64,000 nucleotides of DNA from [Bacillus] selenitireducens MLS10 (GTDB taxonomy: Bacteria > Bacillota > Bacilli > Bacillales > Salisediminibacteriaceae): contig NC_014219.1 in the NCBI RefSeq assembly GCF_000093085.1, forward strand, positions 3,092,384-3,156,383. The letters are read 5' to 3'. The notes under the pieces are model-generated. The model was not told the DNA's origin. It ran no database searches and worked only from the letters and a program-made list of their open reading frames with translations. This document shows, one piece after another, positions 51,315-59,777 of the stretch. Position numbers and translations under genes: made by a program. How positions within the stretch are numbered: the first letter of the stretch is position 1; each line of letters starts with the position of its first letter.

Positions 51315-51737
51315 TGAAGAGGTTCCTTTCTCGAGGCGTATCAGTCGTTTCATCTGATACAACAGCGCTGTAAAAAGCCCGTTTTGAATGGCCGACACCC
51401 ATGTGCCGGGTGCGAATTTTTCACCACGGATGTAGAAGGTAAGCAGTGCCGCTGTCTCCTTACGGGTGAGCCGGCGGATCTCCTCTGACGTTACCGGAGC
51501 CCCCGGATCGATGTCCTGCATAACGGCAAGATAACCGGGATCGTACCAGGACGAAGCAAGTACGTCCTCCACAAATGTGAGTACGCCTTCTTCATAATCC
51601 GGTTCCGTGACTTCGAGAATGCCCCCGGTCTTCACGATCCCACTGTCAGGCCACCGGTAATAAAGGGCTTCCCCTTTTTCAAAATAGGCAATATACGCAT
51701 CGATCCGTTCTGTGGTGAACTCCTCACCCATCGCCAT
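51300..51737 (-). CDS. DUF6508-type hypothetical protein
   Basis: A 145-residue acidic protein: MAMGEEFTTERIDAYIAYFE, then YYRWPDSGIVKTGGILEVTE and RRLTRKETAALLTFYIRGEK. It matches the pattern of DUF6508 proteins, which are of unknown function. ATG 51737 lies after AAAGGGGTG; the longer frame from 51905 would overlap the divergent gene. Convergent overlap with the phosphatase gene. Confidence 0.78.
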   Translation of the reverse strand: MAMGEEFTTERIDAYIAYFEKGEALYYRWPDSGIVKTGGILEVTEPDYEEGVLTFVEDVLASSWYDPGYLAVMQDIDPGAPVTSEEIRRLTRKETAALLTFYIRGEKFAPGTWVSAIQNGLFTALLYQMKRLIRLEKGTSSSGEP

Positions 51738-51780
51738 CACACCCCTTTTTCCATCGTTACTTCTGATGGTACCCGAACCG

Positions 51781-51797
51781 GTGACAGGGACTGTCAC
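51781..51797. promoter_or_regulatory. Inverted repeat between divergent small genes
   Basis: GTGACA-GGGAC-TGTCAC, a perfect 6-bp palindrome between the DUF6508 gene and the membrane-protein gene at 51854; a possible operator. Confidence 0.35.
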
Positions 51798-51853
51798 GGA
51801 ACGGCAGTTCGACGCTGTTTTTATGATTAGTTTCGCTTTATGGAGGTATGTAT

Positions 51854-52147
51854 ATGCTGATTGTGATATTGACATTTTTTCTGATCCTGTTTGCCACAGA
51901 CGCACTGATTCTGAGCCTGACCAGGGGCGACCGCTGGAAACAGATTCTTTCAGGTGCGGTCTTTCTCGTCATCGCCCCTGTTGTATTTCTTGCTTCACTC
52001 GGAATTTTGCCGAATCTTGAAATGTTCTCCGCAGAAGGAAGCGCTGAACTGACAACGCTCATTATGACGACCTCACTCGTGTTGAACGGAATGATCATCC
52101 TGGTGAAAGGGATCCTCACATCGGACAAGAGTCCCGGTTCACAGTAA
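51854..52147 (+). CDS. Small hypothetical membrane protein
   Basis: A 97-residue protein with three probable membrane helices (MLIVILTFFLILFATDALIL; ILSGAVFLVIAPVVFLASLG; LTTLIMTTSLVLNGMIILVK). Family not recognised. ATG 51854 lies 7 nt after TGGAGGT; an ATG at 51848 is directly at the ribosome site and so unlikely. Confidence 0.7.
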   Translation: MLIVILTFFLILFATDALILSLTRGDRWKQILSGAVFLVIAPVVFLASLGILPNLEMFSAEGSAELTTLIMTTSLVLNGMIILVKGILTSDKSPGSQ

Positions 52148-52216
52148 ATCAAAAAAAAGTTCAAAGTTATTGACAATTTAGAGGATTTTTATCGGATCAA
52201 CCATCTCCCTCCCCGA

Positions 52217-52252
52217 GTCATGGTACATTGGATTCAGACAATGTACCATGAC
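52217..52252. promoter_or_regulatory. Perfect 14-bp inverted repeat before the chemoreceptor gene
   Basis: GTCATGGTACATTG (52217-52230) and CAATGTACCATGAC (52239-52252) with an 8-nt spacer, ending 2 nt before the ribosome site GGGAGGGA. It may be a repressor operator or an mRNA hairpin affecting translation. A TTGACA lies at 52170-52175, but no good -10 is seen. Confidence 0.65.
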
Positions 52253-52268
52253 TTTGGGAGGGATTTTT

Positions 52269-54245
52269 ATGTGGCGCAAGATGAGCATTTCACTCAAGAT
52301 GATCGTCATCGTCGTCGTTTTGATGTTGCTTTTGACAACCGGTCTTCAGACGTACAACCTGCAGTCCACCGCTTCACTGAATGAAACATACCTGGAGGAA
52401 AACGATAAACAGATCGAAGCCAGTATCAATCAGGAACTTGACAGCGTCTTTCAACAACTGAGAATCGGGATGGATATCGTCCGCCATTCCCCGGAAATCG
52501 TCGACGCTTTTGACGAGCGCGACCGGGATGAGCTCAGTACAAGGACCCTTCCGATTATGGAGGACCTGCGGGAGATTGGCATTGCTCAGTTTCAGTTTCA
52601 TCTTCCGGATGCCACCTCATTCTTTCGCGCTCACGATCCGGAAACCTTCGGAGACGACCTGAGTTCATTTCGACATACCGTAACGGAGGCAAACAGCGAA
52701 GAAAGGGTCGTATCCGGTCTTGAACGGGGTGTGGCCGGAGCGGGCTTCCGCTATGTCGTGCCTGTATCTGCCAATGGCACACACATTGGCACAATGGAGC
52801 TCGGTCTCGGTCTGAACGAGGTGCTTTTGACATCGTTTCAGTCCAACTTTGGCGGTGAATGGATTTTTGTCGACCTTGAAGACGGCGAAACGCTCGTTGC
52901 AACCGGAGACGACAGCATTCACCCTCCCCCGAATACGGAACATGTCAACACTCTCGGATCCGGTGAAGCCCTGACCATTGAACAAGGCAACTACCGCTCT
53001 CACCTGATCCCGCTTGCTGATTATTCCGGGGATTATCAGTGGTATTTGCAACGGACCGATGATCAGAGTGCACTGATTGCCGAGCAGCGGGCCGAAACCA
53101 TTCAGTCCACCCTGTTCAGTGCGGGCTTCACGCTCTTTGCCATCCTCGTCATCACCTGGTTTACGAGACGCTCACTGAAGCCTCTGCAGGCAATGAGCGC
53201 TTACGCAGACCGGATTGCGGCCGGCGACTTCACGTCGGATCCCGTCTCGTACCGCAACGATGACGAAATCGGCAAACTCGCCAGTGCCTTTACGGCCATG
53301 GTCAAAGCATGGCGGGGCGTTCTCGGGAACGTCACCGACAGCTCCCAACAGGTTGCCTCCACCGCGGAAGAACTGTCCGCAAGCAGCGAGGAGACGAGCA
53401 GGGCAACTGAAGATATTTCACAGGCCATTCAGGATATCTCGAATGCCTCAGACGAGCAGTCCAAAAGCGTCGCGTCCGTCCGGAACGTTGTCTCTTCCGT
53501 CAATGAGAAAATGAGCGGCATCACGACCGAGATGAATGAAGCCACAGAAGCAAGCCGCCAGACCGAAGATGCCGCAGTAACCGGTGAGAACGTTGTGAAC
53601 CGCTCTCTCAAGCAGATGACCGATATCCAGTCGTCCAATGAATCCATGAGCGGAACGATCACGGACCTTGGCAACACATCCAGGGAAATCGGCCACGTCA
53701 CGCAGCTCATTACCGACATTGCCGAACAGACGAATCTCCTTGCACTGAATGCGGCCATCGAAGCCTCCCGCGCAGGTGAAAGCGGACGAGGATTTGCAGT
53801 TGTCGCCGATGAAGTGCGTAAGCTCGCTGAACAGTCCGGCGAAGCAGGGAAAAACATTCACCGCCTCATCTCGACAATTCAGGAACGCATTGATGAAGCG
53901 ATTCGCAAAACGAATGAGAATAATGGCGAAATTCAGGCCGGGATTCAGTCCGTTGAAGAAGCAGGCTCGTCTTTCACTGTCATTACGGCACATATTTCCT
54001 CGATGGCCTCTCAAATCCAATCGGTCCAGCAGTCTGTCAGGGACGTTACCGAACAGATTCATGAACTGAACAGCTTCACTGACGAAACCGAAGAGATGAC
54101 CCGTTCGATGAGTGACAACACCCAGAACGTCGCCGCTGCGGCTGAAGAACAGCACGCATCCGTTGAAGAGGTATCCGCCGCTGCGGACACCCTAGCCAAG
54201 ATGGCAGAAGAGCTTCAGGATCAGGTCTCCCGCTTTAAACTGTAA
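52269..54245 (+). CDS. Methyl-accepting chemotaxis protein
   Basis: A 658-residue transmembrane chemoreceptor. Helix 1 (about residues 8-27) and helix 2 (about 280-300, [15 protein letters not shown]) enclose an extracellular ligand domain of about 250 residues, probably of double-Cache type ([31 protein letters not shown]). HAMP follows ([20 protein letters not shown]), then the signalling domain with [16 protein letters not shown] and [18 protein letters not shown] 52269 follows GGGAGGGA. The ligand is unknown. Confidence 0.94.
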   Translation: MWRKMSISLKMIVIVVVLMLLLTTGLQTYNLQSTASLNETYLEENDKQIEASINQELDSVFQQLRIGMDIVRHSPEIVDAFDERDRDELSTRTLPIMEDLREIGIAQFQFHLPDATSFFRAHDPETFGDDLSSFRHTVTEANSEERVVSGLERGVAGAGFRYVVPVSANGTHIGTMELGLGLNEVLLTSFQSNFGGEWIFVDLEDGETLVATGDDSIHPPPNTEHVNTLGSGEALTIEQGNYRSHLIPLADYSGDYQWYLQRTDDQSALIAEQRAETIQSTLFSAGFTLFAILVITWFTRRSLKPLQAMSAYADRIAAGDFTSDPVSYRNDDEIGKLASAFTAMVKAWRGVLGNVTDSSQQVASTAEELSASSEETSRATEDISQAIQDISNASDEQSKSVASVRNVVSSVNEKMSGITTEMNEATEASRQTEDAAVTGENVVNRSLKQMTDIQSSNESMSGTITDLGNTSREIGHVTQLITDIAEQTNLLALNAAIEASRAGESGRGFAVVADEVRKLAEQSGEAGKNIHRLISTIQERIDEAIRKTNENNGEIQAGIQSVEEAGSSFTVITAHISSMASQIQSVQQSVRDVTEQIHELNSFTDETEEMTRSMSDNTQNVAAAAEEQHASVEEVSAAADTLAKMAEELQDQVSRFKL

Positions 54246-54256
54246 CCGTCAACCAG

Positions 54257-54284
54257 GCACCTGCAAATTCTGCAGGTGCTTTTT
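54257..54284 (+). terminator. Terminator of the chemoreceptor gene
   Basis: GCACCTGCA/TGCAGGTGC stem with AATTC loop and five T. Confidence 0.88.
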
Positions 54285-54288
54285 CTGT

Positions 54289-54303
54289 TGATAATAATTA
54301 TCA
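54289..54303. promoter_or_regulatory. Perfect Fur box
   Basis: TGATAAT-A-ATTATCA, an exact match to the B. subtilis Fur 7-1-7 consensus, 160 bp upstream of the P-type ATPase gene. Confidence 0.8.
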
Positions 54304-54311
54304 TAAGTATA

Positions 54312-54330
54312 ATTGATAACTCCTATCAAT
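54312..54330. promoter_or_regulatory. Second palindrome in the ATPase upstream region
   Basis: ATTGATA-ACTCC-TATCAAT, a perfect 7-bp inverted repeat 8 bp after the Fur box. It resembles a Fur half-site pair with wider spacing. Confidence 0.45.
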
Positions 54331-54354
54331 TACCTCCATTGCAACATCCGATAG

Positions 54355-54369
54355 TGATTGTCATTCTCA
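54355..54369. promoter_or_regulatory. Degenerate Fur-like box
   Basis: TGATTGTCATTCTCA keeps most positions of the 7-1-7 Fur/PerR/Zur consensus. Confidence 0.45.
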
Positions 54370-54416
54370 ATTAAAAATAATTTTCTCAATTGTAACTGGT
54401 AACCGCACTCCCCTCA

Positions 54417-54425
54417 TGGTATAAT
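54417..54425 (+). promoter_or_regulatory. Extended -10 of the P-type ATPase gene
   Basis: TGGTATAAT, a perfect extended -10 element, 25 nt upstream of the start codon; the -35 is weak, which fits an activator-dependent promoter. Confidence 0.65.
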
Positions 54426-54449
54426 CAAACAAAAGAGAGGTGATGCGTA

Positions 54450-56384
54450 ATGGCTACTGAACATACCCTGAAGGCAAAGAATAACCAGGCTGGTCAAATC
54501 CCTGTTTGGCGGTTTCTGAACAAACATAAAGAGCTTCTGTTCGCCGGTGCAGGCGGATTGTTTCTCGTTGCCGGCTTCATTATGGACAGGATGGACGCGT
54601 CTGCCGTGGCCATTGTGCTGTTTCTGTTGGCCTATACCATCGGCGGCTACTATAAGGCGAAAGAGGGCGTGACGGATCTCGTCATGGACCGGCGTCTCAA
54701 TGCCGAGATCCTCATGATGCTGGCCGCTATCGGGGCCGCTTCCATCGGCTACTGGGAAGAAGGGGCGATACTCATCTTTATCTTCTCTGTCAGCGGTGCC
54801 CTTGAGACCTACACGATGCAAAAAAGTGAAAAAGACCTCTCTTCCCTGCTGTCCATGGCCCCGGATACGGCTCTAGTAATCGGAGAGAACGGGGACCTGA
54901 TACCCACACCCCTTGACGATGTTCAGATCGGGGACCGGGTGATGATCCGCTCAAACGAACGGATCCCGGTGGACAGCACTGTCATCAGCGGCACATCCGC
55001 CGTCGATGAATCCGCTTTGACCGGTGAAGCAGTTCCTGTTGAGAAATCCAGCGGCAGTAAACTGTTTAACGGGGCCATGAACGGCAACGGGACACTGACG
55101 GCTGAGGTCACCCGCCGTAACGAGGATTCCCTCTTTCAGAAAATGATCAGCTTGGTCAAACAGGCCAAGGCTGAGCGCCCGGAAACACAGCGCTGGATTG
55201 AACGGATTGAAGGACCGTACGTCATCAGTGTCCTACTCGCCACCGTCCTGCTTTTCTCTGTACCCTATCTCTTTTTGGACTGGGCCTTTACCGACGCCTT
55301 TTACCGCGCGATGGTCCTGCTCGTCGTCGCCTCACCCTGTGCCATCGTGGCCTCTGTCATGCCCGCCATGCTCTCAGCCATTTCCACCGGAGCACGAAAC
55401 GGCGTACTGATGAAGGGGGGCGTCTTCATGGAACAGCTCTCCAAAGCGAACGTCATCGCCTTTGATAAGACAGGGACGATCACGGAAGGAACGCCAAAAG
55501 TCACGGACTTCCACTGTCCCTCAGATGAACAAAACATCCTCGCTGCCGTTTTGGCCGTGGAACAGCAGTCAAACCACCCGTTAGCAAAGGCCCTTGTGAC
55601 GTATGCCGAAGATAACCTGCAATCGAGAGAAGTGCCGGCTCCTGAATCCGTCGACGACCTGACCGGGTTCGGTGTGAAAAGCCGGATCGCCGGTAGCGAC
55701 TGGCACATCGGCAGTCTGTCACTTATGAAACAGCTCGGTGCCGAACACCTGGATGCCAATGCGACCGACACAATCGCATCGTGGCAGTCTGAAGGAAAAA
55801 CCATTGTCTGCGCAGCAAAAAACGGCACATTCGCCGCCGCTTTTGCCATTAAAGACCAGATCCGTCCCGGCGTGATGGAAACTCTCGCCATCCTGCATAA
55901 AAATGGTATCGACACCGTCATGATCACGGGCGATCAGGAACAGACCGCCAAAGTCATCGCCGAAGAAGCCGGGGTATCGAGCTGGTTTTCTGAAAGTCTC
56001 CCGGAAGATAAGGTGAATGAAGTCGCCCGGCTGAAGGAGCGCTACGATTCCGTCATCATGGTCGGGGACGGCGTCAACGATGCCCCGGCTCTTGCCAAGG
56101 CAGACATCGGCATTGCCATGGGATCGGGGACAGATGTCGCCATCGACACCGCCGACCTCGTCCTGATGAAGAATGATCTCAGTAAAATTGATCTCTCTGT
56201 CACCCTGTCCAAGCGGATGAACCGGATCATTATCCAGAATCTGATCTTCTCCATCAGCGTCATCCTCGTCCTGATCACGGCGAACTTCTTTCAGAGTCTA
56301 ACCCTGCCCCTCGGGGTGATCGGTCATGAAGTCAGTACTATCCTTGTAATCCTGAACGGCCTCAGGCTGTTAAAGGGCCACTGA
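54450..56384 (+). CDS. P1B-type metal-transporting ATPase (PfeT/ZosA-like iron exporter)
   Basis: A 644-residue heavy-metal ATPase without N-terminal metal-binding domains. Landmarks: TGEAVPVEKSSGS, the membrane motif VVASPCAIVASVMPA, phosphorylation site AFDKTGTITEG, QQSNHPLAKAL and GDGVNDAPALAKAD. The short N-terminus, SPC motif and GARNGVLMKGGVFMEQL match PfeT (ZosA) of bacilli, a P1B-4 pump exporting Fe2+. The Fur boxes upstream support a link to iron; in bacilli PfeT responds to PerR and Fur. Ribosome site GAGAGGTGA. Zn or Co efflux is less likely but possible. Confidence 0.88.
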   Translation: MATEHTLKAKNNQAGQIPVWRFLNKHKELLFAGAGGLFLVAGFIMDRMDASAVAIVLFLLAYTIGGYYKAKEGVTDLVMDRRLNAEILMMLAAIGAASIGYWEEGAILIFIFSVSGALETYTMQKSEKDLSSLLSMAPDTALVIGENGDLIPTPLDDVQIGDRVMIRSNERIPVDSTVISGTSAVDESALTGEAVPVEKSSGSKLFNGAMNGNGTLTAEVTRRNEDSLFQKMISLVKQAKAERPETQRWIERIEGPYVISVLLATVLLFSVPYLFLDWAFTDAFYRAMVLLVVASPCAIVASVMPAMLSAISTGARNGVLMKGGVFMEQLSKANVIAFDKTGTITEGTPKVTDFHCPSDEQNILAAVLAVEQQSNHPLAKALVTYAEDNLQSREVPAPESVDDLTGFGVKSRIAGSDWHIGSLSLMKQLGAEHLDANATDTIASWQSEGKTIVCAAKNGTFAAAFAIKDQIRPGVMETLAILHKNGIDTVMITGDQEQTAKVIAEEAGVSSWFSESLPEDKVNEVARLKERYDSVIMVGDGVNDAPALAKADIGIAMGSGTDVAIDTADLVLMKNDLSKIDLSVTLSKRMNRIIIQNLIFSISVILVLITANFFQSLTLPLGVIGHEVSTILVILNGLRLLKGH

Positions 56385-56410
56385 TCACCACCGCAGGGCC
56401 TGAAACGGTC

Positions 56411-56455
56411 AAAAAGACCGGCGCTCTCCACCATCGGATAAGCGCCGGTCTTTCT
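56411..56455. terminator. Bidirectional terminator
   Basis: AAAGACCGGCGCT pairs with AGCGCCGGTCTTT around a 16-nt loop, between the ATPase and HAD phosphatase genes. Confidence 0.87.
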
Positions 56456-56467
56456 CTTTGTCTGATG

Positions 56468-57160
56468 TTATAAATCGGCCAGTGCCTCGTCAAAAATCGG
56501 CCAGCGTTTTTCCCTGGCAATCGACATCATCTGTTCATCGGGATTCACAACAACCGGTCTGTGCACATATTCAAACAGCGGAATGTCCGTTTCGCTGTCC
56601 GCATACGCCCACGTATACAGATCCGACTCGCCAAAGGTCGGTTCAAGCCCTTCTTTTTTGAGCCAGGCCTTCAGGGCGGTGACCTTTTCTTCCCCGTTGA
56701 TGATGCGGGCTATTTCCCCGGTACAGACACCGTCCTTTGTAAAGCCGAGTCTTGTACTGATGATATCTGCCTCCACATCCAACAGCTCACGGAAGGCTTC
56801 GAGAAACGGATAGAGTGCCCCGGAGAGAATCACCAGCCTGTCTCCTCTTTTTTCGTGCTCTTTTAATTTCTCCACGAGTTCAATGTTGACGTTGTCCCAG
56901 TCACTGCCCGCCAAATCCCTGAAGAACGAATTGATCTCTTCGGTCGTCATGCCCTTAAAGGTCATCGCAAAGCCCCTGAAAAAACGCATCTTCATGGCCT
57001 GCTTGTTCTGAAAGAGCCAAACAAAGAGCGACGCGACCACTTCAACACCCATTGTCAGCCATTGACGCCAGCCGAAATGCTTCTTGCCCGCTTTGAACAT
57101 TGCCTTAAATGAATCCCCCTGATAGAGGGTCCCGTCAAAATCAACGGTCACGATCGCCAT
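56468..57160 (-). CDS. HAD-superfamily phosphatase (subfamily IB)
   Basis: A 230-residue hydrolase. Motif I VDFDGTLYQGD, motif II VILSGALYPFLEAF, a conserved Lys in NGEEKVTALKAWL and motif III YADSETDIPLFEYV are present, like SerB-type and PgpP-type HAD-IB phosphatases. A hydrophobic stretch (LTMGVEVVASLFVWLF) in the cap suggests membrane association or a lipid-like substrate. Ribosome site GAGGTGA before ATG 57160. The substrate is unknown. Confidence 0.87.
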   Translation of the reverse strand: MAIVTVDFDGTLYQGDSFKAMFKAGKKHFGWRQWLTMGVEVVASLFVWLFQNKQAMKMRFFRGFAMTFKGMTTEEINSFFRDLAGSDWDNVNIELVEKLKEHEKRGDRLVILSGALYPFLEAFRELLDVEADIISTRLGFTKDGVCTGEIARIINGEEKVTALKAWLKKEGLEPTFGESDLYTWAYADSETDIPLFEYVHRPVVVNPDEQMMSIAREKRWPIFDEALADL

Positions 57161-57268
57161 TGTTCTTCACCTCGTTTTTCTGTTCGCCGTCACCGTGACG
57201 GCTTCTGAACTGTTCTCATTATCCATCGTATCTCATTTTCCACAATATGCAAGAGGAAAACGGCCCGA

Positions 57269-58870
57269 CTAATCCGTCTCCGCTATGACAGCCTGAATAA
57301 CGGCGGTAATCAGCCGCGGTGTTTCATGAAACGCATTCTCCCTGTGAAGACGCTCCGAGACCAGATGCGGATCTTTACCGAACGGGCCCAGATTAAACAC
57401 CGGTGCGTCAAGCTCTGCCATCTCACGAAAGGGAATGTGATAAACCGAGTCATCAAGGGGCATGTTTCGCACATACGCCTCGGCCATCCGGCTCGTTTCC
57501 ACAGCCTGAACATAGCTCAGATCACTGATGCCGTTAAAATAATGCCGGTGTGTCAAAGGCCGTGCGTTCGTTTCCCCTGCCTCGTACACCGCACGCTGAA
57601 TGCGTTGAATGAGCGGGGAATCAGAGCTGTTTACCGCCGGATAGTATGGCGGAACGTACAGACAGACTGCCACCGGCCCAAGCTCCGGACAGAGGCTGAT
57701 GAGCCATTCCGTCTGCTTCATGCACCGCTCCCGCAAATCAAGGGAGGCATCTGCCGCAATCCGCTGCATGCCTTGTGCGAGGACCGAAGGATCGGCATGT
57801 TCCTCGGCATAAGCTGCCAATTCTTCATATGTCATGACCCTGATGGTCCGTCCTTTTGCTTTTGGAATTTTACGATGCCAGTCTGCCTCACAGGCAGCCA
57901 TCGCATCCTCCACAACCTGCCGGAAACCGGCCATCACTTCGTCCGGTCCCTGCTTCAAGATCAGAAGATTGAACATGCTGTACATATATGCCGGTGTCTG
58001 GACCGAGTATTCTTTCTTCATATCCTTCGCAGAAAGCGTCACCGGAAGCGTATTCTCCTCTTCGTATACGGTTTCAGAGAAGACGGGGTTCCATTCCATC
58101 TCCCGGGTCACATACGAAAGCATAAAAGGAGCACTGATTCCCTTCTCTCCTTCTCCGCCGTGAGTACCCTGTCCCTTTACGACGACAGCTGGCATCAGTT
58201 TCCCCGCTGAACCGGTGTACATATACTGTGATTCATCTGTTTCTGTCACAGGAAACGAAGGTTCCCCGTTCAGGAAAAGACGCCATGTCAGCCCCTCTTC
58301 TTTAGCCCGTTCATGAAGAACCGGAATCATGCTGCGCATTCCGTCTGAATCCCCTTCTTCATCATGAACGGTCACGAGAAGCAGGTTCACCGGCCACTTC
58401 TCCTGAGCCGCCTTCTCCAGGATATGTAAATGTATTGCAAGTCCCGCCTTCATATCCATAATGCCTCTGCCAAACAGGTATTCACCGCTTTTGGCATCGT
58501 GAAGCACCTGATCGGCAAATCCCCCGTCCGATGCTTTGATCTTCTCAGTCAGGGCGACGGCATCGAAGGCAAGCGGGGACAGCGCCCCGTATTCCCGCGT
58601 ATCCACCGTATCAAAGTGGCTGATGAGTACGATCGTCTGATCCGTCTCAGGCTGTTCGGCCCGGTATAACGCAGACAGGCTCTGCCTGCCGTCCGGTCCA
58701 TCGTGAAGTCTTACCCGCTCCGGGTTCCGTTGAAAACAGGGCAGCGAAAGCAATTTTTCCTGCAGACGGTAGGGAAAATCCCGTTCACCCCTCGTATGGG
58801 TAATACTGTCCCAGCTCACCAGTTCACCGATGAGCGCTTCAAGATCCTGAAAAACCGGTTCATGATTCAT
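57269..58870 (-). CDS. M20-family peptidase, RocB type
   Basis: A 533-residue zinc peptidase-like protein. Metal-ligand regions are LISHFDTVDTREYG, GRGIMDMKAGLAIHLHILE and TVHDEEGDSDGM, and GSAGKLMPAVVVKGQGTHGG is also conserved. Length and motifs match RocB, a protein linked to arginine utilisation in bacilli whose reaction is not settled. No other roc gene is nearby. The ribosome site AAAGGA is rather far (11-12 nt) from ATG 58870. Confidence 0.85.
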   Translation of the reverse strand: MNHEPVFQDLEALIGELVSWDSITHTRGERDFPYRLQEKLLSLPCFQRNPERVRLHDGPDGRQSLSALYRAEQPETDQTIVLISHFDTVDTREYGALSPLAFDAVALTEKIKASDGGFADQVLHDAKSGEYLFGRGIMDMKAGLAIHLHILEKAAQEKWPVNLLLVTVHDEEGDSDGMRSMIPVLHERAKEEGLTWRLFLNGEPSFPVTETDESQYMYTGSAGKLMPAVVVKGQGTHGGEGEKGISAPFMLSYVTREMEWNPVFSETVYEEENTLPVTLSAKDMKKEYSVQTPAYMYSMFNLLILKQGPDEVMAGFRQVVEDAMAACEADWHRKIPKAKGRTIRVMTYEELAAYAEEHADPSVLAQGMQRIAADASLDLRERCMKQTEWLISLCPELGPVAVCLYVPPYYPAVNSSDSPLIQRIQRAVYEAGETNARPLTHRHYFNGISDLSYVQAVETSRMAEAYVRNMPLDDSVYHIPFREMAELDAPVFNLGPFGKDPHLVSERLHRENAFHETPRLITAVIQAVIAETD

Positions 58871-58960
58871 GACATCAACACATCCTTTTATTCGGGTTTG
58901 GCACGGTCAGCCATGACTGCTACAATAATGGACAAAGAGAGCCAAGGGAGCTGACTGCAA

Positions 58961-59707
58961 GTGTACGCATTTCGATTCATCATACTCACCATCATTCTCC
59001 TCGGGTTCGGCACAGCCTGCACCAATGGGAAGAGTGATGAAACCGTCATCGAAGGCAGGGTCTCCGGTCAGCCTGACAGCATGAACCGCCTGATCCTCCT
59101 TGAGTACGATGACCTGACCGGTTCTTCTTTCTCGGCACATGTCAACCGTCATGAGCGGCAAGGGTATGAGTCGGTGAGTTATTTTATCCATCTTACCACA
59201 GATACACAGATTATCGGAGCATCCGGAGAGGCGGTGACTTTCGATGATTGGACAGATGGTGAAGGGTTTCTCCCGAACCAGCGCGTATCAGCCGAGCTGA
59301 GTGACGGAGCGTCTTTCACTTCGGAATCGACGTCACTGCCTCGCTACGTCACCTATCAGCCCCGGTTTTTGCCTGCTTATACGGCCGAATCCGTCACCGT
59401 TAAACCCTTCACTCCAGAAGATCTGTATGCCTACTACCGGCCTGTATCAGAAAACCGGTATCAGGTCCTGATCCTCTCAGACAGTCATACGGACAGTCCC
59501 CCCGCCTCACGGATCCAAAACGAGCTGGCCGCTCTCATGGGCGAGAGGGAACGGGTGGATATCGATGTGATTCATCCCGGTGAACAAGGACTTGAGGAAG
59601 TCGGAGAACGGCCCCTCCCTCATTACGTGCTCTTAAACCAGGCAGGCATCCTGGCCGAGTCCGCCGAAGCAAAAGACATGTATGACGCATTATCAGAGAT
59701 GGATTGA
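58961..59707 (+). CDS. Hypothetical lipoprotein
   Basis: A 248-residue predicted lipoprotein (signal FIILTIILLGFGTAC). The mature part is beta-rich in its first half (VIEGRVSGQPDSMNRLILLE, FIHLTTDTQIIGASGEAVTF), resembling a small OB-like or DUF3221-type secreted domain, and has an alpha/beta C-terminal half (YQVLILSDSHTDSPPASRIQ). Not recognised with confidence. The start is GTG 58961 with AAGGGAG upstream. Divergent from the RocB-like gene. Confidence 0.75.
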   Translation: MYAFRFIILTIILLGFGTACTNGKSDETVIEGRVSGQPDSMNRLILLEYDDLTGSSFSAHVNRHERQGYESVSYFIHLTTDTQIIGASGEAVTFDDWTDGEGFLPNQRVSAELSDGASFTSESTSLPRYVTYQPRFLPAYTAESVTVKPFTPEDLYAYYRPVSENRYQVLILSDSHTDSPPASRIQNELAALMGERERVDIDVIHPGEQGLEEVGERPLPHYVLLNQAGILAESAEAKDMYDALSEMD

Positions 59708-59718
59708 CGAATAAACAG

Positions 59719-59753
59719 AGGCGAACCGGGTACACGTCCCTGTTCGCCTTCTT
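59719..59753. terminator. Bidirectional terminator
   Basis: AGGCGAAC/GTTCGCCT stem, followed by a T-rich run, between the lipoprotein and HD-GYP genes. Confidence 0.72.
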
Positions 59754-59777
59754 CATGTTCTCCGGAACGCCGTCTTT

